From Dyadobacter jiangsuensis (lineage in GTDB: Bacteria; Bacteroidota; Bacteroidia; Cytophagales; Spirosomataceae): a DNA stretch of 64,000 nucleotides. The position numbers and the translations under genes are program-made. Location: contig NZ_PYAS01000005.1 in the NCBI RefSeq assembly GCF_003014695.1, positions 432,779 through 496,778 on the forward strand, written 5' to 3'. Positions 18,486-27,707 of this stretch are shown in pieces (the first letter of the stretch is position 1; every line of letters starts with the position of its first letter). Under the pieces are notes generated by a model. That model saw nothing but the letters and a program-made list of their open reading frames with translations. It was not told the origin of the DNA and did not search any database.

Positions 18486-19208
18486 ATGAATACCCTGATC
18501 AATAAAAAAGTACAGTTCCGGGACCTCGGCCTGATCGATTACCAGGAGGCGTGGGATTACCAGGAAAAAATTTTTGCGGAGACTTTGGCGGTTAAGACGC
18601 AGAACCGGAGCCTGGATGCGGAAAGCCAGCAACTGACGCCGAATTTCCTGCTCTTCTGTCAGCACCCTCATGTGTATACGTTAGGCAAAAGCGGCAAGCC
18701 GGACCATCTGCTGCTGGCTGAGGATGATTTAGCCGCCAAGCAGGCGAAATATTACAAAATCAACCGGGGAGGAGACATTACCTACCACGGACCGGGGCAA
18801 ATTGTGGGCTACCCGATCCTGGACCTCGACAATTTCTTTACGGACATCCATGTGTACATGCGTACGCTCGAAGAGGCGATTATTCTTACATTAGCGGAAT
18901 ACGATGTGCAAGCGGGGCGCATTGCTGGGTTAACGGGCGTTTGGATTGATTTTGAGGAACAGAAAAATCCGAGAAAAATCTGCGCGCTGGGCGTGAAGGC
19001 GAGCCGCTGGGTAACGATGCACGGATTTGCATTGAATGTCAATACAGATTTGTCGTATTTCGGCAATATCGTACCGTGCGGCATTGATGATAAGGCAGTT
19101 ACGTCGTTGTCGGCGGAGCTGGGCAGGGAAGTAGATTTGGAAGAAGTTTCAGTAAAATTAAAAAACCATCTGGCGCATTTGTTCAGCATGGAATGGGAAG
19201 CAGTGTAA
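18486..19208 (+). CDS. lipB: Octanoyl-[acyl-carrier-protein]:protein N-octanoyltransferase
   Basis: 240 residues from the ATG at 18486; a TTG 12 bp earlier (18474) is an alternative. LipB moves the octanoyl group from acyl carrier protein to lipoyl domains in the first step of lipoate synthesis. The family motifs are in order: HPHVYTLGKSGKPDHLL, RGGDITYHGPGQIVGYPILDL, ICALGVKASRWVTMHGFALNVNTDLSYF with the catalytic lysine, and IVPCGI with the catalytic cysteine. Its stop codon overlaps the start of the next gene (TAATG). No lipA is adjacent. Confidence 0.96.
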   Translation: MNTLINKKVQFRDLGLIDYQEAWDYQEKIFAETLAVKTQNRSLDAESQQLTPNFLLFCQHPHVYTLGKSGKPDHLLLAEDDLAAKQAKYYKINRGGDITYHGPGQIVGYPILDLDNFFTDIHVYMRTLEEAIILTLAEYDVQAGRIAGLTGVWIDFEEQKNPRKICALGVKASRWVTMHGFALNVNTDLSYFGNIVPCGIDDKAVTSLSAELGREVDLEEVSVKLKNHLAHLFSMEWEAV

Positions 19209-19621
19209 TGAAGAAGGATATTATTTTTCACCCTGTGAAGGGAATACAAGTCGCGATTGTGCGGAATATCAACGACTTGAATACCGAGGAATGGAACGTG
19301 GTCGTGATTAACCGCAACGACGAGCCGGTAACAAGCGTTTTTGTGACTTCGAAAGGTTACAGTAACAGTGAATCGGGCACGAATACCGACCAACGGACAT
19401 CGACATTAAGGCATTTCTTTCCTGAAATCCCTTCCGGCGGTCACGTGGTGGTGGAGCCCATCATGCCGGATGTTTTTCATTTGAACAATGAGTTCTGGGT
19501 GAGCTATTTCATTGGCAGCCAGATTTTTGATAAAAAATTCATCTTCGTACCCGATAGCATCATCGAGGAAAACATGATGACGATCGATCCACTGGGGCTT
19601 GAAGGTGTTTTGCACGAATGA
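19208..19621 (+). CDS. Conserved hypothetical protein coupled to lipB
   Basis: 137 residues from the ATG sharing one base with the lipB stop. I do not recognise a named family. The sequence reads as a single soluble beta-rich domain (IQVAIVRNINDLNTEEWNVVVINRN, then TSVFVTSKGYSNSESGTNTDQRTSTLRHFFPEIPSGGHVVVEPI, and VSYFIGSQIFDKKFIFVPDSI), compatible with an immunoglobulin-like fold, with no signal peptide or membrane span. The tight coupling to lipB suggests co-translation, but a lipoate-related role is only a guess. Confidence 0.75.
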   Translation: MKKDIIFHPVKGIQVAIVRNINDLNTEEWNVVVINRNDEPVTSVFVTSKGYSNSESGTNTDQRTSTLRHFFPEIPSGGHVVVEPIMPDVFHLNNEFWVSYFIGSQIFDKKFIFVPDSIIEENMMTIDPLGLEGVLHE

Positions 19622-19650
19622 CGTTGGGTTGTGTGACGACAATTGGTGCT

Positions 19651-19920
19651 GGTCATTCATGGTCAGGTGTAGTCATTTGTTGTCAGGTATTGTATGTGAG
19701 TCAGGTATTGCAGATGGTAGTCACGAGTTGCCATTGGTTGCTGGTTAGGGCAGTTCGATAAGTTAGCTCGGCTGTTGAATAATATGTATGCCGGTTTGGC
19801 GTGTAGCCAGTTGCCATTCTCAGTATTTTCGATAATATTGAAAATCACCGTCGAACTATTTCCTCTCTCAATTATCAAACTACAAATGACAATACCTGGC
19901 CATTCATGACAATACCTGAC
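19651..19920. repeat. Clustered direct and inverted GTCAGGTATTG words
   Basis: This 321-bp gap (19622-19942) has no convincing gene. GTCAGGTATTG occurs at 19682-19692 and 19700-19710, and its inverse CAATACCTGAC at 19910-19920 with a near copy CAATACCTGGC at 19890-19900; TCATTCATGGTCAGG and CCATTCATGACA lie beside them. The arrangement flanks about 180 bp and could be a small mobile-element remnant or operator cluster upstream of the exonuclease gene. Confidence 0.4.
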
Positions 19921-19942
19921 CAAAACCAAACAGCAACACACT

Positions 19943-20677
19943 ATGACCGAAGATTTCAAACGCCGCGTTAAAAATTTTCTGCTCCTCGACATTGAAACTG
20001 TTTGCTCGCACGCCAGCTACAACGGGCTCCCTGAGCGAATGCAGAAACTTTGGGACAAGAAGGCGCTGACGCTCAAAAAAGGCGACGATACTACTACTAA
20101 TGCCGACTACTTCTACGACCGCGGCGCCATTTACGCAGAATTTGGAAAGATCATCTGCATCGCGTTCGGTGCATACTATTGGAACGAAAAAGATGAGATT
20201 GCGTTTAAGGTGAGTAGCTTCGCCGGAGACGACGAAGTTCATTTGCTGCTGCAATTCAAGGCGTTGATTGAAAAATACCCCGCCGAACAGCTGATCCTCT
20301 GCGCCCACAATGGCAAAGAACTCGACTTCCCGTTCATTTGCCGACGGATGCTGATCCACCGCATCGAAATCCCCAAAGCATTACAGATTACGGGTAAAAA
20401 ACCCTGGGAACTTCTCCACCAGGATACGATGGATCTGTGGAAATTCGGTGATTACAAAAGCTACACCTCGCTCGATTTGCTCGCCGCCGTTTTTGATATT
20501 CCCGGAAGCAAGAACGAAATGAGCGGCGACCAGGTAACAAAGGTTTACTACGAGGAAAATGATCTGGCTAAAATTTCCCGATATTGCAGAGAGGACGTAG
20601 TGGTGCTGGCCCAACTTTATTTACGGCTGCATTGCCTTGACCAAATACCCGAACCAAATATCGTACGGGTAGAGTGA
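19943..20677 (+). CDS. DEDDy-type 3'-5' exonuclease (PolB-like exonuclease domain)
   Basis: 244 residues with an RNase H-like exonuclease fold. ExoI is LLLDIETV (D16, E18), ExoII is AHNGKELDFPF (H122, D128), ExoIII is SRYCREDVV (Y214 and D218, the DEDDy pattern). It corresponds to the predicted PolB-like 3'-5' exonuclease family, and there is no polymerase domain attached. It probably degrades or proofreads single-stranded DNA or RNA ends in the cytoplasm. It stands alone, 120 bp upstream of the RNase R gene on the same strand. Confidence 0.88.
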   Translation: MTEDFKRRVKNFLLLDIETVCSHASYNGLPERMQKLWDKKALTLKKGDDTTTNADYFYDRGAIYAEFGKIICIAFGAYYWNEKDEIAFKVSSFAGDDEVHLLLQFKALIEKYPAEQLILCAHNGKELDFPFICRRMLIHRIEIPKALQITGKKPWELLHQDTMDLWKFGDYKSYTSLDLLAAVFDIPGSKNEMSGDQVTKVYYEENDLAKISRYCREDVVVLAQLYLRLHCLDQIPEPNIVRVE

Positions 20678-20680
20678 CCC

Positions 20681-20738
<58 letters not shown>

Positions 20739-20797
20739 CAACAGCAGCCCCAACATAGTCGTTCCGCACAACGCGGGACATTTCATACATTGAATAC

Positions 20798-23185
20798 ATG
20801 AGAGAAAAAAAGAGTAAAAAGAAACAACAACCTGAAAGAAGGGAGGCCGCAACGCCTCATCATATTGTTTCTTACATAGATAATTTAAAGGCGGACATTG
20901 CCGCATTCTTCGATCTGAATGCCGAACATACATTCCGCCCTTTCGATGTGCACGACCATTTCGGGGTGCACGACAAAAAAGTGCGGCTGCTTTTCAACGA
21001 GATCCTGCATGAGCTGGAACAGGATGGCAGGCTGATTTATAACAAAAACGGCACTTATACCGCCGTCCCCCATAAAACCAAACCGCAAGGGTTAACCGGG
21101 CGCGTCGATCGCGTCAACAAAGGGTTTGCTTTTGTAATAATTGAGGGCCGCGAAGACGATATTTACGTCGATTTGGAATTGCTGAATGGCGCCTGGGACG
21201 GCGACATCGTGCAGATACAGCCACTTTCGAGAAATACGCGAAATTCCAGGTCCCGCAACGACTCCGGACGGAACCGGACCGAAGGGCGCGTGACCGAAAT
21301 CGTGGAGCGTTCGAATGCCGAAATTGTAGGTATTATTGAAATTAATCCACGATTTGCAGTCGTACAGCCCGATAGCAAAAAACTTTACGATCCGATTTTC
21401 CTCGAACCGGATCAGGTGGGCGAGGCTCGTCATGGCGACAAAGTGATCGTCAGGGTAACCGAATGGCCCACGCGCAGAAGCCAGGCGGAGGGAGAAATCG
21501 TATCTGTGCTCGGCAAAGCGGGAAACAACGATGTGGAAATGCACGCAATCCTGGCGGAATTTGGACTGCCATACCACTTCCCTGAAATTGTGGAAGCCGA
21601 GGCCCAAAAGATTCCGGATAAAATTGCCAAAAAGGATATTGCCAAACGTCGAGATATACGCGATGTACTAACGTTCACGATCGACCCTGTCGATGCCAAG
21701 GACTTTGACGACGCATTGTCTGTAAGGTACCTGGATGAAGATGTGGTAGAAGTAGGAGTGCATATTGCCGACGTTTCGCATTATGTACTGCCCGGGACCG
21801 AGCTTGAAAAAGAGGCCTTCCGTCGCGCCACATCCGTTTACCTGGTCGACAGGACTGTGCCGATGCTACCCGAAAAGCTGTCGAACAACCTTTGCTCGCT
21901 GCGCCCGAATGAGGACAGGCTGGCATTTTCGGCCATTTTTGAGATTAATTCAAAGGGCAAGTTGCTGAAAGAGTGGTTTGGCAGGACGGTCATCCATTCC
22001 GACCGGCGCTTTACCTATGAAGAGGCACAAGCCGTGCTCGATTCAGGCGAAGGCGATTTCCCGAAAGAACTGGATACGCTGAACAAGCTGGCGAAAGTTT
22101 TCCGGAAAGAACGGTTCAAAAAAGGTGCTATCAATTTCGAAACACCGGAAGTTCGCTTCCGCCTCGACCCGGAAAGTCGCCCGCTGGGCATTTATACCAA
22201 AGAACGCCACGATTCGAACAAGCTGATCGAGGAATTTATGCTGCTCGCCAATAAGCGTGTGGCGGAATACGTGTACTCGCTGTCTAAAGGCGAGGATAAA
22301 AACACGATGGTGTACCGCATTCACGAGGCTCCCGATCCCGACCGTTTGCAGACTTTCGCGAATTTTGTGGCGAAACTCGGCCTGAAACTGGAAGTGGAAG
22401 AGGAGAGTAAGATCGCCAAATCGATGAATGCGATGCTGGCGAAAGTGGAGGGCAAGCCCGAGCAAAATCTGATCGAATCACTCGCAGTGCGTACGATGGC
22501 CAAAGCCCGGTACAGTACCGCGGACCTTGGTCACTTCGGACTGGCATTCAGGCGGTATTCGCACTTCACCTCACCTATTCGCCGCTACCCCGACGTGATG
22601 GCGCACAGGCTGTTGCAGCATTATCTCGACGGCGGCAACAACGTCGATAGCGAGCAATATGAACTTGCTTCGAAGCATTCCTCCGAACGCGAGCGACTCG
22701 CTGCCGAAGCGGAACGGGCTTCGATCAAATACAAGCAGGTCGAGTTCATGAGCATGATGGATCCTGAGAAGGAGTTCGACGGTATCATCACCGGCGTAAC
22801 CGAGTTCGGTATTTTCGTGGAAATCACCGAAACCGCTTCGGAAGGATTAATCCGAATGACCGACCTGGGCGACGACTACTACGAGCTCGACAAAGACAAT
22901 TACCGCGTGATTGGTCAGCATACCAAGAAGATTTACGCATTCGGCGATGCTGTAAAAGTAAAAGTGAAGGAAACCAACCTCGCGCGCCGGAGTATGGACC
23001 TTTATTTGGCAGGAACCAAGCCTGGCCGCAGAAGCGAATTCAGCCGTCCGAGCTTTGATAGGGATAACGATCGCCGGCCGCGCGACCGCAAGCCGAAGGA
23101 GCCGAGAGGTTCGGGGCGTGTGAAGCGGGGCGCTGGGGGAACGGGTGGTGGAAGCTCAGCTAAGGTGAAGCGGCGGAGGCGGTAG
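20798..23185 (+). CDS. rnr: Ribonuclease R
   Basis: 795 residues. Order of domains: basic N-terminus and helix-turn-helix region (about 25-85), cold-shock domains (TGRVDRVNKGFAFVIIEGREDDIYVD near 95-120 and a second near 165-240), the RNB catalytic domain (about 290-610, with FTIDPVDAKDFDDALSV carrying the metal-binding aspartates and HFTSPIRRYPD), an S1 domain (about 645-730, EFDGIITGVTEFGIFVEI) and a lysine/arginine-rich tail. It is a processive 3'-5' exoribonuclease that degrades structured RNA. It stands alone as a transcription unit. Confidence 0.97.
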   Translation: MREKKSKKKQQPERREAATPHHIVSYIDNLKADIAAFFDLNAEHTFRPFDVHDHFGVHDKKVRLLFNEILHELEQDGRLIYNKNGTYTAVPHKTKPQGLTGRVDRVNKGFAFVIIEGREDDIYVDLELLNGAWDGDIVQIQPLSRNTRNSRSRNDSGRNRTEGRVTEIVERSNAEIVGIIEINPRFAVVQPDSKKLYDPIFLEPDQVGEARHGDKVIVRVTEWPTRRSQAEGEIVSVLGKAGNNDVEMHAILAEFGLPYHFPEIVEAEAQKIPDKIAKKDIAKRRDIRDVLTFTIDPVDAKDFDDALSVRYLDEDVVEVGVHIADVSHYVLPGTELEKEAFRRATSVYLVDRTVPMLPEKLSNNLCSLRPNEDRLAFSAIFEINSKGKLLKEWFGRTVIHSDRRFTYEEAQAVLDSGEGDFPKELDTLNKLAKVFRKERFKKGAINFETPEVRFRLDPESRPLGIYTKERHDSNKLIEEFMLLANKRVAEYVYSLSKGEDKNTMVYRIHEAPDPDRLQTFANFVAKLGLKLEVEEESKIAKSMNAMLAKVEGKPEQNLIESLAVRTMAKARYSTADLGHFGLAFRRYSHFTSPIRRYPDVMAHRLLQHYLDGGNNVDSEQYELASKHSSERERLAAEAERASIKYKQVEFMSMMDPEKEFDGIITGVTEFGIFVEITETASEGLIRMTDLGDDYYELDKDNYRVIGQHTKKIYAFGDAVKVKVKETNLARRSMDLYLAGTKPGRRSEFSRPSFDRDNDRRPRDRKPKEPRGSGRVKRGAGGTGGGSSAKVKRRRR

Positions 23186-23437
23186 TTAGTGCTGCTCCGC
23201 ACATTTTGCTGCAATGACTCGCCTTTTCAGGTCGTCCGCACGTTCGGCGAGTCGTTGCATTCCATAACGCCATGCCGCTGTTATGGCCTCTTGATCTGCG
23301 TCGATTTTCCTGGTTTTCCAGAAATTCTTACGCTCTTCCTCTGATTCCAAAGCGAGATATTCCTTTACACAAGGCAGGAATAGAGGATGTACTAAGGATC
23401 CTACATTGAACTTTTCAAAAGCTGTTTGATTTCCCAT
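23186..23437 (-). CDS. Small hypothetical protein
   Basis: 83 residues, mostly helical and charged (VHPLFLPCVKEYLALESEEERKNFWK, then AWRYGMQRLAERADDLKRRV). No family recognised. The stop abuts the end of rnr on the other strand, and its start is 7 bp after the stop of another small minus-strand gene, so the two are probably co-transcribed. The helical, charged look and paired layout allow a toxin-antitoxin or other two-gene unit, but nothing proves it. Confidence 0.6.
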   Translation of the reverse strand: MGNQTAFEKFNVGSLVHPLFLPCVKEYLALESEEERKNFWKTRKIDADQEAITAAWRYGMQRLAERADDLKRRVIAAKCAEQH

Positions 23438-23444
23438 ATTCGTT

Positions 23445-23579
23445 CTAGTATAGCATCAACGTGTTGTGCCAATTCTCATCTGTCATGCTGATATCCTGCC
23501 TGTATTCGTGATATAAATTAAGGAGTTTTTTTAGAAGCTCATCCTCCTCCGCCAGCTCTTTTCTTTCAGCATCAGACAT
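23445..23579 (-). CDS. Very small hypothetical protein, partner of the preceding gene
   Basis: 44 residues from the ATG at 23579 (MSDAERKELAEEDELLKKLLNLYHEY). The frame is open further upstream to 23660 but that part looks non-coding. Acidic amphipathic helix followed by a short tail. The 7-bp spacing to the 83-residue gene supports a two-gene unit. Confidence 0.5.
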   Translation of the reverse strand: MSDAERKELAEEDELLKKLLNLYHEYRQDISMTDENWHNTLMLY

Positions 23580-23709
23580 AAATTTAACCAATAAAAAACA
23601 ATTAAAAGCACGGTGACGAAGGTAGAAAAATACCGGCCGGAGCTTCCATTTGATGTACAAACACCCCGTTTGGCCGATTAAATGGTATTATCTGCAAAAA
23701 ATTAGCGCT

Positions 23710-24606
23710 ATGACTCCGAAAATTTTCCTCTTCCTTTTTGTATCCCTGATATCTCTTGCAACCCAAGCCCAAAAACCTGCCGACAAAGAAGAATGGCAAC
23801 CCCTCTTCAACGGCAAGGACCTGACCGGCTGGGACGTTAAAATTGCAGGCCATAAGGTGAATGACAATTACAAAAACACCTTTCTGGTGGAGGACAATAT
23901 GATCCGGGTGAATTATAAGGAGTACGACAAATTCACGACGGAATACGGCCATATGTACTATAACAAGCCCTATTCGCATTACAAAATCAGGCTCCAATAC
24001 CGTTTCACCGGCAACCAGGTACCCGGCGGGGCATCGTGGAATGTACGGAACAGCGGTATTATGCTGCACTCGCAATCCGCGGCAAGCCTCGGGCTCGATC
24101 AGGACTTCCCGATATCACTGGAAATGCAATATCTCGGCGGCCTTAATGCAGGCGAGCGCAACACAGGTAACCTATGCACGCCCGGAACAATCGTGGATAT
24201 CAATGGCAAGCTGGCCGAAGCGCATTGTATTGATTCCGATTCCAAAACCTACAATGGCGACCAATGGGTGGATGCGGAAGCCATTGTGCTCGGCGATTCG
24301 ATCGTTTACCATATGATCGGCGGCGATACGGTACTCGTTTACACCAATCCGCGCATAGGCGGCGGTTATGTCGGCAAAAATCATACGTTCAAGGACGGTA
24401 AAGTCGGTAACGAGGCCGAATGGATCAAAAAGGACGGTACGAAACTTGGCAGCGGCTACATTGCATTGCAGGCAGAGAGCCACCCGATCGACTTCCGGAA
24501 TATCGAATTGCTCAATCTGAAAGGCTGTATGGACCCGAAGGCGACGAATTACAAGTCGTATTACGTAGCAGCCGACAATTCAACTTGTACCTATAAAAAG
24601 AAATAA
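23710..24606 (+). CDS. DUF1080 (3-keto-disaccharide hydrolase-like) secreted protein
   Basis: 298 residues from the ATG at 23710, which starts a clear signal peptide (MTPKIFLFLFVSLISLATQAQ). The DUF1080 concanavalin-like domain follows (EWQPLFNGKDLTGWDVKI, VPGGASWNVRNSGIMLH, ISLEMQYLGG, GYIALQAESHPIDFRNIELL). Characterised relatives cleave 3-keto-glycosides. The C-terminus adds a CMDPKATNYKSYYVAADNST-type cysteine motif (C-x-DP-A-NY...C), a short repeat seen as an appendage in secreted Bacteroidota proteins. It probably acts in the periplasm or at the surface. Confidence 0.88.
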   Translation: MTPKIFLFLFVSLISLATQAQKPADKEEWQPLFNGKDLTGWDVKIAGHKVNDNYKNTFLVEDNMIRVNYKEYDKFTTEYGHMYYNKPYSHYKIRLQYRFTGNQVPGGASWNVRNSGIMLHSQSAASLGLDQDFPISLEMQYLGGLNAGERNTGNLCTPGTIVDINGKLAEAHCIDSDSKTYNGDQWVDAEAIVLGDSIVYHMIGGDTVLVYTNPRIGGGYVGKNHTFKDGKVGNEAEWIKKDGTKLGSGYIALQAESHPIDFRNIELLNLKGCMDPKATNYKSYYVAADNSTCTYKKK

Positions 24607-24720
24607 CCAGCGTCATGCGGGCAATAAAACCCGATTGATTTTCGGTTTTTTATATTTTTGCAGGAATGGACGGTTCGTCTGAATCGTCCATTCTTCGTTT
24701 ATAAATCAGCCATTGTGCTA

Positions 24721-26373
24721 ATGAAAAACACCATTACCCGGTTTGTACTGCTCGTGGTTGTCCTGGCCGGGATCAACTGGCTGGCATCGTCTTTCTTTTT
24801 CAGGTGGGACCTTACCGAAGATAAGCGGTACAGTATTTCCGACGCCACCAAGCAACTTCTCGGTAGCCTGGAAAGGGACGTAATCGTGAATGTGTACCTC
24901 TCGGGCGACTTTCCGGCGGGCTTCGAACGCCTCGAAAGCGCTACACGGGAGACCTTGGAGGAGTTTAAAACCTACGCCAACGGCCACCTGATCGTCAATT
25001 ACTCAGACCCTTCCGACGCGACGAGTGAAGAGCAGCGTCAGAAACAATACATGAGCCTCATCGACCGCGGGCTAAACCCCACCAATGTTTTCGCGAACGA
25101 GGATGGCAAACGCACCGAAAAAATCATTTTCCCCGGCGTTATCGTCCAGGCTGATACCCTTTCCGTACCTGTTCAATTGTTAAAAGGCAATAAAGCGAGC
25201 ACACCGGAGGAACAATTGAACCAATCCTACGAAGGCGTCGAGTTTGAACTGGCATCCGCGATACGCGTGCTGGCGAACCCGCAGCGCAAAAAAGTGGGGT
25301 TTGTGGTAAGCCATACGAAAATTTCCCCCGCCCGTTTGAGCGACATTATTGCGACAATCCAACAGAGCTATGATGTGTTTCTGGACATGAACAACCCGGA
25401 ATCCTATGAGGGTCTCGACGCATTGATCGTCATGAAACCTGACAGCGCGTTTTCGGAAGATGAGAAATACAAGCTCGATCAGTACGTAGTGGGAGGAGGC
25501 AAAGCCATGTTCTTCGTGGATGGTGCGCGCGTAGATAGCGTGAGCCTCGACGGCAATTATGCCCAGCCATTGGATTTGAATCTCGGTGACCTGTTTTTCA
25601 AATGGGGCATTAGATTGAATACTAACCTCGTCAAAGACCTCAACTGTGCTCAGATTCTCCTGAATGTGGGTAATGTAGGCGACAACCCGGAGATCCGTCC
25701 AATGCCCTGGCGCTTCTTTCCTTTATTGAATAATTTCGGCCCACATACCGTCACCCGTAACCTGAATGCGGTTTACACGCGGTTTCTGAGCTCGATCGAC
25801 ACCGTCGGCGGGGCGAACGGCATTGCCAAAACACCTTTGCTGATGACCTCGCCTTACACACAGCTCGTGAATGCACCTGCGCTGGTAGGTTATAACGAGG
25901 CACGTAAGGACCCGCAACCGGCGGAATATCGTTCGGGTATCAAACTGGCCGGGGTGTTGCTCGAAGGATCATTCACATCGCTCTTTCAAAACCGCATTCT
26001 GCCCGGTGATCCGCGTGCAGCGAAGTTCAAGGCCAGCGGTAGTAGCGGAAAGGTGATTATCTGCTCCGATGGGGACCTCATCGTAAACGACTATGATTAT
26101 AAAAGGAATGCACCGTTACCGCTCGGTTACGACCGCGTGACTAAGCAAACCTTCGGCAACAAGGATTTCGTGCTACACGCACTGGATTACATGACCGACG
26201 CCAACGGCTTGATCAATGCCCGCGGCAAACAAATCGCCATCCGGGCGTTGGACAAAATCCAGATTCAGGAAAACCGGAAGTTCTGGCAGGCGCTCAATTT
26301 GCTGCTGCCCGTGGTGCTGATAGGCCTTTTTGGAGCCATCAGATATTATCTCAGAATCCGAAAATTTGGGTAA
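24721..26373 (+). CDS. gldG: Gliding motility-associated ABC transporter auxiliary protein GldG
   Basis: 550 residues from the ATG at 24721 that begins the N-terminal membrane segment (TRFVLLVVVLAGINWLASSFFF). The periplasmic ABC-transporter auxiliary domain follows (RWDLTEDKRYSISDATKQLL, DVIVNVYLSGDFPAGFERL, VGFVVSHTKISPARLSDI), and a second membrane span ends the protein (LLLPVVLIGLFGAIRYYL). GldG works with GldA and GldF in Bacteroidota gliding; neither is directly adjacent, though gldF could lie elsewhere. A longer in-frame start at 24658 overlaps the likely -7 promoter box TATTTTTG (24653-24660). Confidence 0.92.
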   Translation: MKNTITRFVLLVVVLAGINWLASSFFFRWDLTEDKRYSISDATKQLLGSLERDVIVNVYLSGDFPAGFERLESATRETLEEFKTYANGHLIVNYSDPSDATSEEQRQKQYMSLIDRGLNPTNVFANEDGKRTEKIIFPGVIVQADTLSVPVQLLKGNKASTPEEQLNQSYEGVEFELASAIRVLANPQRKKVGFVVSHTKISPARLSDIIATIQQSYDVFLDMNNPESYEGLDALIVMKPDSAFSEDEKYKLDQYVVGGGKAMFFVDGARVDSVSLDGNYAQPLDLNLGDLFFKWGIRLNTNLVKDLNCAQILLNVGNVGDNPEIRPMPWRFFPLLNNFGPHTVTRNLNAVYTRFLSSIDTVGGANGIAKTPLLMTSPYTQLVNAPALVGYNEARKDPQPAEYRSGIKLAGVLLEGSFTSLFQNRILPGDPRAAKFKASGSSGKVIICSDGDLIVNDYDYKRNAPLPLGYDRVTKQTFGNKDFVLHALDYMTDANGLINARGKQIAIRALDKIQIQENRKFWQALNLLLPVVLIGLFGAIRYYLRIRKFG

Positions 26374-26403
26374 CAACGCGGCTGGCGCTTCCGTAATTTT
26401 TTA

Positions 26404-26411
26404 TACTTTTG
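26404..26411 (+). promoter_or_regulatory. -7 box upstream of dnaN
   Basis: TACTTTTG matches TAnnTTTG and lies 72 bp before the dnaN ATG, just after the gldG stop codon, so dnaN probably has its own promoter. No clear TTG is seen at the -33 distance. Confidence 0.4.
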
Positions 26412-26482
26412 TTCCCTACAACAAAGTTTTTCCGGAATCTTCCGCATATAAATCTATCAACTAAACACTTACGTCACGAATT

Positions 26483-27607
26483 ATGAAGTTTGTCGTTTCG
26501 TCATCAGTTCTACTCAAACAGCTGTCAGCTATAAACGGTGTCGTTTCAACGAACCCAATTGTGCCAATCCTTGAAAATTTCCTACTCACACTGGAAGGAA
26601 ATTCACTAACCGTGACCGCATCGGACCTTCAAACCGTCATGATCACGGAAATTGAGGTGGAATCATCCGAAAAAGGAGCTATTGCCATTCCCGCAAAGTT
26701 GCTGCTCGACACCCTCCGCGGCCTGCCCGAGCAACCCATTACCTTGCAGGTGAATGCTGAAACATTTGGTACCGAAATTATTTCCGATAACGGCCGCTAT
26801 AAACTGTCGGGCGAAAACCCGATCGATTTCCCGAAAACACCAGTTGTGAACCGCGGCCAGTCCGTGGATTTCTCTTCCACCGCCTTGGGATCGGCTATTT
26901 CAAACACATTGTTCGCAACGAGTACCGACGACCTTCGTCCGGCTATGACGGGGGTGTTCGTGCAAATGGGAGCTGAAAGCGCAACGTTCGTGGCTACCGA
27001 CGGTCACCGCCTGGTTCGCTATCGTCGCACCGATATCAAATCGGACATTGATACGTCGATGATCATCCAGCGGAAAGCATTGAACCTGCTAAAAAGCTGT
27101 CTACCATCTGATGATGTTCCCGTGAAAGCTGAATTCACATCTTCAAATGCATTTTTCAGCTTTGGTAACATCCGCATGATCTGCCGGTTGATCGACGAGC
27201 GTTTCCCGGATTACGAAAACGCGATCCCGACCAACAACCCCAACACGCTTACCATTAACCGTCTGGAAATCCTCAGCTCGCTGAGACGTATTTCGATCTA
27301 CTCCAACCGGACTACCCACCAAGTGCGCATGAAAATGGCGCTCAACGACCTGGTAATCTCCGCGGAAGACCTTGACTATTCAAACGAAGCCAACGAGCGC
27401 CTGATGTGCGAATACAATGGCGACGATATGGAAATTGGTTTTAATGCTAAATTCCTGATTGAAGTATTAGGTAATCTTTCGAGCAAAACCATCACCTTCG
27501 AACTTTCCGCTCCAAACCGCGCCGGACTAATTATCCCGGTAGATCAAGAGGAAAACGAAGACATCCTGATGCTGGTAATGCCGGTAATGCTGAATACTTA
27601 CGTTTAG
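26483..27607 (+). CDS. dnaN: DNA polymerase III subunit beta (sliding clamp)
   Basis: 374 residues, the usual length, in three clamp domains (about 1-120, 130-250, 255-374). Typical strings are FVVSSSVLLKQLSAINGVVS, NPIVPILENFLLTLEGNSLTVTASDL, VATDGHRLVRYR and the C-terminal VMPVMLN, the hydrophobic cleft contributor. The dimeric ring tethers DNA polymerase to DNA. It is a single-gene unit here, followed by a strong terminator; dnaA is not nearby, so no origin can be claimed from this position. Confidence 0.98.
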   Translation: MKFVVSSSVLLKQLSAINGVVSTNPIVPILENFLLTLEGNSLTVTASDLQTVMITEIEVESSEKGAIAIPAKLLLDTLRGLPEQPITLQVNAETFGTEIISDNGRYKLSGENPIDFPKTPVVNRGQSVDFSSTALGSAISNTLFATSTDDLRPAMTGVFVQMGAESATFVATDGHRLVRYRRTDIKSDIDTSMIIQRKALNLLKSCLPSDDVPVKAEFTSSNAFFSFGNIRMICRLIDERFPDYENAIPTNNPNTLTINRLEILSSLRRISIYSNRTTHQVRMKMALNDLVISAEDLDYSNEANERLMCEYNGDDMEIGFNAKFLIEVLGNLSSKTITFELSAPNRAGLIIPVDQEENEDILMLVMPVMLNTYV

Positions 27608-27630
27608 GAACCGAATCAAAGCAATATTTC

Positions 27631-27662
27631 AAAGTCCGGCCCTTCGGCCGGACTTTTGTTTT
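27631..27662 (+). terminator. Rho-independent terminator of dnaN
   Basis: Perfect 11-bp stem (AAAGTCCGGCC / GGCCGGACTTT) with a CTTC tetraloop, followed by a T-rich stretch, 23 bp after the dnaN stop. Confidence 0.92.
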
Positions 27663-27707
27663 ATAATCCATTCAAATACAATATATTAGGCAGTCAAAAG
27701 CGTTAAT

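Noticed and set aside
18474..18486. TTG start of lipB at 18474
   Set aside because: ATG at 18486 gives a complete family N-terminus and is the more usual choice; the TTG stays possible.
19663..19992. A 109-residue minus-strand frame
   Set aside because: Built from the repeated GTCAGGTATTG words and overlaps the exonuclease start; no gene-like composition.
26483..27607. Replication origin near dnaN
   Set aside because: No dnaA, DnaA-box cluster or gene-strand switch was seen; dnaN alone does not mark the origin.
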